Shown piece by piece: positions 56,965-64,000 of a DNA stretch of 64,000 bases (positions within the stretch are counted from its first letter, which is position 1; each line of letters starts with the position of its first letter). Source of the DNA: Cristatella mucedo (Eukaryota > Bryozoa > Phylactolaemata > Cristatellidae). The position numbers were made by a program, and so were the translations under genes. The DNA lies in the NCBI GenBank assembly GCA_009760855.2, contig WPIO01000007.1, positions 2,125,501-2,189,500 on the forward strand, in the 5' to 3' direction. The notes beneath the pieces are model-generated. The model was given only the letters and a program-made list of their open reading frames with translations, made no database searches and was not told the origin of the DNA.

Positions 56965-57183
56965 CTATGCTACCACTAACCATTCCATCGTGCTTTCTTT
57001 GCAGCAAGTGTAAAGTACCTAGAAAGATTGAGTTCTCTGAGGGTACTATATCAAATGTATTATTATTATTATAATTACGGACGGTTGGTTGCATGTCGTG
57101 CCACCAGAATTATTCCCGAGTGCCACAGTGAGAGATTTGAGTGCCAAGCATCACCTTCCCAGTTCCTCACCAGTTTCTTGCCG

Positions 57184-57345
57184 TGATGGCACACTAGGTA
57201 AGGCCGTGGCTTTTTACGACTTTGGTTCCTAAGTCATGGGTTTTAATCCTGAAGTGGGCGATCCTTTATTGCCACTAAAAAAGTGGTGATTTCCATAAAG
57301 GCTTTTCTGTCACTATACAAAAAAGACTGTTAAATCAGCTTGTTT
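57184..57345 (+). mobile_element. SINE2 copy, decayed
   Basis: GTGATGGCACACTAGGTAAG, then GGCTTTTTACGACTTTGG and ATGGGTTTTAATCCTGAAGT (B-box region). ATTGCCACTAAAAAAGTGGT follows, and the 3' end is GGCTTTTCTGTCACTATACA, GACTGTTAAATCAGCT. The terminal hairpin is partly eroded. Confidence 0.78.
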
Positions 57346-59461
57346 TATATATAATTTTTTGGGGGTCAAAGCTCAAGAAATATTTAGTACGCACTTAGCC
57401 TTTGCTAAGTCAATTGTGATTGCAACACATTGTTTAAAATCTTAGTAGCCACGCTTAATCAATTTTCGTTGCATATTTGTAACATATGCAATGAGCTTCT
57501 ACCCGGGTGGGCCCTTCTACATTATAAGCACTGAATGCAGTTAAAATGTGAACTAGTTGGGTGAGACGCGGTGTTCCAAGATTTTTCCATCAGTTTTAGA
57601 AGATGTTCCATTTGTTTATCTCGTGCAGGGCTTACCTTCTATTCATCCCAGGGAAGTTCACTTTTGGCCGTCGGGCTACGTTGGCATTACAGAGAAGTTG
57701 GGGCTGTTAGATAACCCCGTTAACTAATTTTGATACATCTTAGTGTCGGGCTCTTGATAAACTAAGTGAAATCAACTTCGGTAAGTAAATGCATGTGAAC
57801 TGGATGGAAATAAACGGTGTTCTTTATCGATTAAGGAAGAGACATAGGCAGCCTGGCACGATTTCAGAAATAAAATACAGTGGTTTTGATGTAATGCTCT
57901 GATCGTACCGAATATCTGTTCAGCAGCCGCTCTGCTTCCTTACAATACTTACTCAAAGGAACATTTATGTCCAGCCATGTCTAAGTATGCGAACAGACCA
58001 AAAGAATTCCTTAGATTTTTAAAATAGATTGATGCAGATGCTTTATTTGATGCCATCGCTGTGGTTAATTATGGCCACACCTTCAATCTTACTTTTCTGC
58101 CGATTATTCTCCAATAGAAAACCATAATATAGAAATAAATTGCCTGTTGGGAAAATTTATATTTAATTTCAGAGACAGTATTCCATGGGAACCGCTCTGA
58201 CCAGCGATATCCTAAGTCGCAAGGGTGTTATTAATGTCGCTGCCTTCGTTATGATCGTTCGATTGGAGCATACTTCTGAAAGACTTCGGACCAGCGTTCA
58301 ATCTGGCAGCCGTCAGATCGGGTCCAGTCCCAGTAGTGTGGCCACCAGATCGCCTCTCGCACCCAAAGTTCCACCGAGACCTGCTTCCTGTCTATTGCCG
58401 TACTCTGTCTATGCAGCTACATTCGATCGGACAGTTTGGAACGGTGAAAAGATGCGTCGTCCCACGGGCTATCGTTGCCAAGCCGAGATGCTCCTGCTGG
58501 CGAGCCAGATTCGCCGGTTTGAGTCATGCGATCTGGAAATTCTTCATTACTCACTGCAAGCGTGGCTCTTTCACAGCTATACAATTGAAACGTTTGAGTC
58601 GGTTTCGCTTTTTCCTTTATATATTACGCAAGCGTGCACTACCTAGCTACGTGTGCGTGCAGCCGTGTACGCGTGCGTGTAGTTGTATAGCTATGCTAAA
58701 CAGTTTGCCGTTTTGATGGATTCGTGGCTGCAATTGAGCTGGGCAGCTATTTTTGCACCCTTTTTGCACTTTTGTGCAGTCACCTAACTCACATGTGACA
58801 TGAGACACATAAGATATGAAGTCTTTCATGCATTTAGGCCTCTCCTTTCAATGTGTAGGCTTTAATATTGTGAATCGTCCAAGCAATTATAAGTTGATAG
58901 CATGGCGTCAGTAGTCGGGATTTATGATGTAATACTTCAATTGTACTGCAGTTCAGACTGCCTATGGTCGTAGTTTGTTTGCCGTTAATCCAAAGCCTGC
59001 AGAAACGTCCGGAAGGTGCAGGGCACCACAAAAGTCTTATTGAGGTAGTGGCATCCTCAAATTCAATTCCTTCTCTAACCATGTAAGTCTGTATGCGAAA
59101 AGTCGCAAGAAAGACCTCGGATATTTTTTAGCCAGCACCTTTGCTCCTTTTACAGATTAAGCAGTTGCAGCAGAGACTGTCAGCAAAATTACTGCTTAGT
59201 ATCCATACGGCCCCGTCCTTATAGAACTACACGATACGACATATTGATTTTTAATGATTCATGTCTTATCTTCTACTACAAATCAACTTTGATTATTTTG
59301 AATATACTGGACACTCATCCACTATTTGTCCTGCCCCCATACACCTACGTTCGTCTCTCACCAACTTACCTTCAAACAATATCTCCCCCTCTCGCTTTCC
59401 TTCCAGCCTCTTGGCCTATCCTTCCCCTTCGATACCGCTTCTTGACGCCCTTCCCTTCATC
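57346..59461. other. Unassigned stretch of about 2.1 kb
   Basis: Two overlapping plus-strand frames (58185-58646, 58336-58716) are the longest here and neither has a recognised motif. No repeat family from this window recurs. It is among the longest repeat-free intervals and the place to look first for host exons. Confidence 0.3.
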
Positions 59462-59620
59462 TGTCAATCCATTCTTTCATTTTTCTCTCGCTCTCTCTCT
59501 CTCCCCCTCTTTCTCTCTCCCCTCTTTCTCTCTCCCCTCTTTCTCTTCTTTCTCTCTCTCAACTCTCTCTCTCTTCCTCTCTCTCCTCTCTCTCCTCTCT
59601 CTCCCCTCTCTCTGCCTCTC
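59462..59620. repeat. CT-rich low-complexity tract
   Basis: Imperfect repeats such as CTCTCTCCCCTCTTTCTCTC over about 160 bp. The Ser/Leu/Pro frames across it are low-complexity artefacts. Confidence 0.9.
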
Positions 59621-60524
59621 TGATGTGTTTACTCACCTCCATCACCCGTCGGTTGGCCACCTATTACCCCGTATACAACCTGTATTACCACCATGTACGT
59701 GTCAAAGGTTATTCCCTCTGCTCCAGCCGAGACGCGCGTGCAAGTAATCGCTCATCGCCATCATCATCTCTATCAGGACTACACTAAACGTGTAGGTTTA
59801 CATGCTGAAAGTGTAACAGCTAATGCATTGCTAGATGCTTGCTGCTTTATTATTACCCGGTGTCGCCTCTCATGCCAGAACTGGATTGGTAAATTGCTGC
59901 TCAAGCAGTCGGCTGACGGACTACAGCCCAAACATGTGAAAAAAATAGTCTCTTTGGTAGTTCCGGACACTAGAACGGATTGTGGTGCAATGCAGGTTGC
60001 CGCAATAGGGCTGCAGTGTCGGTGGGATTGTCATGGGCCAGCGGAGAAGAGGCGAGAGCAGCTCGGCTAAGCACCCGGGACTAAATAGCCCCAGCAATAT
60101 CAAGCCAAGCGTGGCGTCTCAGACAGGCATGTCTATTAACACGGCCGGCCAGCACGTCGTAGGGCTGGGAGCTTCAAATTACTTTATCACCAACTAATGG
60201 ATTATGTATGACGTAAATGACCAAAGAGGTTTGGCAAACATGTGCATTTTATGCAGCTCGAGCTCGAGGCGCATCTCGCACCGCATCGACACTACTTGTC
60301 TCCTTGTCCGCGCTTCTGAACGTCTTTCTATTCTTGAGCGTCGCATTGCAGTGCAGCGAAGTCGATCGCATAAAACGCTCATTTGCATGATCACCAAAGT
60401 GGAAGCAAAGCTGAGCCGACGCATCAGCCGTGATTAGCTACCGAGAGCTGCAGCAAGATGTATCAGCTGCCAGCTGTCGGAATCTATGAATAACAACGAG
60501 TTAACGGTTCTATCAATCGAATAA
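59621..60524. other. Unassigned stretch
   Basis: Plus-strand frames at 59693-60070 and 60204-60437 lack recognisable domains; their lengths are within chance expectation. Confidence 0.3.
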
Positions 60525-60920
60525 CCCCGTCAGCGGTATAGCGGAAATAGTCCGAAGTGGAGACCAATTGAGCACAGCTCGCCGAGAAAGGAGGCGTTTC
60601 ACAACGCTACGCAGCTGCTTGGGCTCAGAGTCTCCCAGGAAAGTACTGCAGCCCAGTTATGGTACTCGCACGTAGAGCACGAAGAAGAAAATCACTATTT
60701 GGCCGAGCACCGGTGCTACTTCTGCAAAACATTGTATGGGCTGCCTCCGATGCCAGCAAAAGTGTCGCTTGAAGGACAATTTCGCAGCCACGTGACTGCT
60801 GCTCACAGCCCTAGCAGAGATTCGCGCTCCAGTGGACTCGCGAAAGTCGTTAGCGAAAGCTCAGTCCATGCAGCAGTCGCAGTCCAGACCTTATGGGAAC
60901 TGAGACCTTATTTGAGCTGA
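60525..60920 (+). CDS. Unidentified open frame with a zinc-finger-like motif
   Basis: The frame is open for 131 codons between a TAA at 60522 and the stop at 60918-60920; no in-frame ATG begins it, so it would have to be an internal exon or a pseudogene. Residues about 69-99 form C-x2-C-x21-H-x4-H (CYFCKTLYG..FRSHVTAAH), longer than a classical C2H2 finger. The upstream part is hydrophilic (HVEHEEENHYLAEHR). No splice sites were established and no family is recognised. It could be chance. Confidence 0.25.
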   Translation, partial: PRQRYSGNSPKWRPIEHSSPRKEAFHNATQLLGLRVSQESTAAQLWYSHVEHEEENHYLAEHRCYFCKTLYGLPPMPAKVSLEGQFRSHVTAAHSPSRDSRSSGLAKVVSESSVHAAVAVQTLWELRPYLS

Positions 60921-61828
60921 CTGAACTGCTGGGCCTCAATGGAGGTCAGACGAACCAGCTGCCACCGCTATGGCCAGAGCCAACTGCATAGCTTGATTAC
61001 GCGGTCAGTGAGATCTATTGCTGAAAATAGCACTGCGGCACGACACACTTTGCATCTATGCATTCACAAGACTGGAACCATTAGCAGAAGAAGATTAAGT
61101 GGGACTCTTAATAAAGACTAGCAGAACATTTTCGAGGCACTCGACGGCTGTCAACAACAGTTTGGCTTGTAGGCTGTTCAAAGGTGAATCAATTTCCAGA
61201 TCCGCATAGACTTTAAAGAGTGGCCAATTGTAAGCATACCAAAGACCGCCCCTTAATCGATGAAAAACCTTCCACCTGCCCCAAGACCATCAGGATTTCT
61301 GCATGGGTAATCAGGCAATCAGGACTTCTGCATGAGCCATTTCTACGATTTGACTAGTGAACAGGTGAGAGAGTGAGCCACCAAGCAGTGGCAGCAGGTG
61401 CACGGCGCCGCATGAAAGGAGCCGGCGAAGGAACTTTAAGAGGGCCTGGGGATCAAAAAATGAGGCAAAGTGGAGACAGCATTGCCTGGAACAGGAAAGT
61501 AGGTACCCTACTGAGGGGGGCTTCGGTATGGCTTGGGTCCTAAGGAGGGAGCCAGACCTCGACCCTACTAGAGGCAGCGATTTAAGAAAGGTGAAAAGGC
61601 GTATCGGTTTGCTAAAGCACCCAGTGCATCCCTTCGGGTCGTCCCAGGGACAGGCCGTGCTGACCTTTCATAGGCTTATTGGGAGGCTTAGAGAGGCAAG
61701 TTACATCAACGACGCGTGACTAACATGTTTACTTCCTTCTCCGTGCACGAGGGTCGTGGGCATGCACATGCCAATGTGATTGTACGCGTGTCCGTGCGTG
61801 AGTGTGAATGAGATATTTACGCTGAAGC
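60921..61828. other. Unassigned stretch
   Basis: No recognised feature. A short duplicated phrase (AATCAGG/CTTCTGCATG) occurs near 61290-61335. Confidence 0.3.
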
Positions 61829-61888
61829 CACGATCTACAACGGGCTACAATCTACAATCTACTATACACGATCTACAACGGGCTACAA
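61829..61888. repeat. 22-bp direct repeat, 38-bp period
   Basis: CACGATCTACAACGGGCTAC followed by AA occurs at 61829-61850 and 61867-61888. The intervening sequence repeats the TCTACAA phrase. Confidence 0.85.
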
Positions 61889-61944
61889 CACTTCGATACG
61901 AATCAGTTCATAGCAGTTCGCATCGATCTGCTGCCCTGAGTATT

Positions 61945-62215
61945 TAAAAATATGTCTATATCCGTCTGAAACTCCACAAAGCCACGAAGACTTAGTGGGC
62001 GCTACACAGGACAGCTTTCGATTGCATGCCCGAAGTCTAAGCAGCTTTTGGGGCAGACAATGTAGCCAACAGACTTAATCTCCCCGTTGGGGAGAGTCGA
62101 TGTCGTTGGATAAGAATTGTTGCAAGTTTATTCCCACAGCCTGAGACCTGCAGCGCAAAAGCTTCACCGACAGTATGTAAGCAAAGTAATGGATTGCAAC
62201 TGTAATTTCCAAAGA
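61945..62215 (-). mobile_element. LINE B 3' end, decayed, antisense
   Basis: TATATCCGTCTGAAACTCCA, CAAAGCCACGAAGACTTAGT, then CCAACAGACTTAATCTCCCC. 62100-62215 antisense reads LQQFLSNDIDSP, matching PQFLRNDNYSP. The terminal CATTA repeats are eroded. It supplies the C-terminal end of the long antisense open frame 62662-62075. Confidence 0.75.
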
Positions 62216-62460
62216 GGATTTAGATATTGCAGTTGCCGATTTCGGGAGATTCGGGCATCCGATGTTCCAAGTGAGCAGGTCTCTGCAGTGAGAAGTGACC
62301 GCCGAGCGTCCCCCCAGTGGCCAGTGACAACGGCGAGCTTGCACTTTGACTTTGGCTGGCTGCTCTCGGCCGCAGCAGTGGCTTCGGCGAGACATCGCGG
62401 CCCTCGTCGACTCTAGCTGCGTATGTTGCTTATGTTGTTCTGCCCTTTCCCTACCGGCAC

Positions 62461-62545
62461 TGCACGAGCATCGTTGCGACAAATTGCAACAAACTGCGAC
62501 AAATTGCAACAAATTGCAACAAATTGCACGAGCATCGTTGCAACA
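62461..62545. repeat. 10-bp tandem repeat between direct repeats
   Basis: Five 10-bp units (AAATTGCAAC and AAACTGCGAC variants) at 62481-62528, flanked by TGCACGAGCATCGTTGC at 62461-62477 and again at about 62526-62542. Confidence 0.85.
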
Positions 62546-64000
62546 GCTGAGCCACCACCGACCGACCACGAGATTTGCTATGCTACCTCGGCCTCTCAGA
62601 CAACCAGTGACATCAAAGCTGCCTGCAGAGCTTGCTCCCAACAGATAATGCCGCGAAGTCATAATGCCTTATGGATACTCATCCGCGGTCACTCAGCCGG
62701 TCAGCTTCCACCGTACAATCAATCACAGAATTGTGCAGCTGACTCTGTCCAGCTGGATAGGCTGTGTGTGCACTTGCTGGCTCTGCGAGCCGAAGAGCCG
62801 AGTCGACTGAACAATGGCTCAATTGTGTCCAGCTAAACTAGTCGACGCATTCAAAAAGCAATTGAGAGTTGCAAAACAGCTCCATCCTTCTGGCCTCAGC
62901 ACGTAATTTACACGAGCACTAGGCCACTCGACACTCGTTGCGAACACAGCTACTGGAGAGTGGTCTTCCTATTCAAAAATGGATGACAGAAACATGAGCA
63001 CAGCCAAAGTCTCACTCGATATAATTTTGCTGCTCTAGTGACCGTAGGCCCTAGATGAGCCTTTCGCGGAAGAAACTGCCTAGATTCTTTCGGGGAAATA
63101 TCTTATACTTAACTGGCTAAGTAAGAAAAGAAAAGTAGGCCGAAGAGAGAAATGTGCGTTGATGCGCGCTCAAACAAGCAGAACGTTAGTTACTAACCCA
63201 GAGGTAAAATGTTTCTGCCCAGGTGACTAAGTGCTTTGCCAGATAACTCTTGACCTAAGTCTCCATTGATGGAAGATCAATTTCTGACTGGTCACTGTGC
63301 AGAAAGCTTCAACTGGTGGTCTCATAATCTTGGAAGATGCTCTAGAGCAGCTGACCTAAGGGGCTGAGCAAGAAAACGATAGAAACGTCGTTCCACCGAC
63401 ATTTAATCAAAAGCTGCACCGACAACCAGTTGCACGGTCGATCGACTGCAGGCACCGGCAGTTTAAGTAATTGCTTTTTTCGGGTTCTATGTTAAAGAGC
63501 CCTTCAACTAAAGGAGTCGCTAAGTGAAAGCAAAAGCCAGTGCCCATTATACATAGTCATGAAAGAATGGATGGCAGGCTAAAAGCAAGTAAAGCTTTGC
63601 TAATACAGTGCTGGAAGCTTTGCTGCTGATTTGTGGCATGAGAAAGGAAAATCTCAACGTCAACCTCTGTGGCTCTACATGTGGCTCTGCTACAATACTC
63701 GGTAGCCCAGTGCAGCTAGGTGCTAGGCAGCAGTAGAAGCCAAGTCCAAGAAAGTAAGAAGATGCCTTATGGCAATCTGTCTTGTCTTACGCATCATTTT
63801 GCTCTACTCAGCACAGTCCCACCCTTACAAGGCCAAGTCAACGTAGTATTAGAATCCTGCAGCAGGCAATGCTTTATAGTGTGATGCAAGCAAGGGATGA
63901 TAGCTGCCGGGGCTCATTAGCTAACAATAAACGAGGCCGTTAATTTTGATGGTCTTTACTTCTGCTTTTTATTAAACCGACTGCACACCCTGCTTGGTGT
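62546..64000. other. Unassigned stretch
   Basis: About 1.45 kb to the window end with no recognised gene, repeat or tail. Confidence 0.3.

Larger units (their letters stand above)
54715..57072 (+). mobile_element. LINE A, longest RT copy (three-repeat subfamily), with two nested insertions
   Basis: RT blocks in order are FLLSFLSKTLKRVEANQLNS (about 54830), SNLASKFRSDFRANHSAESG, GRVSLLVLLNFSAA (motif A region, frame broken), SSRLGITGTAL, YGVPQGSVLGPIVF (about 55190) and a frameshifted YADD (CTACGCAGATGACGCTCAGT near 55287). DDKTNFLFMG, GVLFQSDFLLDNHISSTVKS and TSLLDFCNSLLL follow. A LINE A tail interrupts at 55881-55977 and a LINE B 3' end at 56360-56964. The 3' UTR's third unit resumes at 56969 and the tail ends at 57072 (GAGGGTACTATATCAAATG). 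Confidence 0.9.

Noticed and set aside
58185-58716. Two overlapping plus-strand frames of 153 and 126 codons
   Set aside because: They exclude each other, lack recognised domains and fit chance expectation.
59244-59747. 167-codon Ser/Leu/Pro-rich frame
   Set aside because: It crosses the CT-rich low-complexity tract; an overlapping frame is open for the same reason.
62075-62662. 195-codon antisense frame, the longest outside the LINE and minisatellite frames
   Set aside because: Its last third is decayed LINE B sequence and the Cys/Asn/Leu part reads the 10-bp repeat; the remainder has no motif. About 0.5 frames of this length are expected by chance.

Overview
This 64 kb window looks like non-genic, repeat-rich nuclear DNA of an invertebrate-type metazoan. 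No operon, ribosome-binding site or intact host gene is visible. Instead there are decayed non-LTR retrotransposons, tRNA-derived SINEs, DNA-transposon fossils, microsatellites and minisatellites. The retrotransposons are CR1/L2-like and read YADD and PQGSVLG in reverse transcriptase (RT). No species can be named from the sequence alone. About 50 open frames of 100 codons or more are expected by chance in a window this size, so unmatched frames are not called genes.

Two LINE families dominate. LINE A ends in a conserved hairpin (AGCGCC..GGCGCT around GAGA..TCTC) followed by (ATT)n. It occurs more than 20 times on both strands; the best copies are 15105-16395 and 54715-57072. LINE B ends in (CATTA)n and occurs eight or nine times; the longest copies are 49850-51970, 620-2330, 23590-25215 and 35640-36855. 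Detached endonuclease pieces lie at 25920-26225 and 30962-31280.

Two SINE families occur. SINE1 has a tRNA-like head and a tail matching the LINE A hairpin at 33 of 37 positions (37252-37288 against 55901-55937), so it is probably mobilised by LINE A. SINE2 has a different tRNA-like head and a terminal double hairpin. One SINE2 copy (41317-41441) has a perfect 9-bp target-site duplication and another (48481-48650) a 5-bp one. An unclassified repeat, called repeat C here, occurs about six times.

DNA transposons are represented by a hAT-type (DUF4371/ZMYM1-like) transposase fossil at 28155-30363, a 141-bp hAT-like MITE inside a LINE B copy at 35743-35883, and a doubtful Tc1-like remnant near 18860.

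By region: 0-6 kb LINE B, LINE A, LINE B; 6-18 kb LINE A pieces, SINE1 copies and a 399-bp duplicated segment (7787 and 10508); 18-25 kb LINE B and A; 26-31 kb LINE A, the hAT fossil and endonuclease pieces; 33-37 kb mixed LINEs with the MITE and two SINE1 copies; 40 kb a 17-bp minisatellite of 24 units; 41-44 kb repeat C with nested SINE2 and LINE A 3' ends; 47.4 kb a perfect 156-bp palindrome; 48-57 kb nested LINEs; 57-64 kb mostly unrecognised sequence with one weak zinc-finger-like open frame. Nested insertions give a relative order: a younger LINE A subfamily and LINE B both inserted into an older LINE A copy, SINE1 into LINE B, and SINE2 into LINE A and repeat C.
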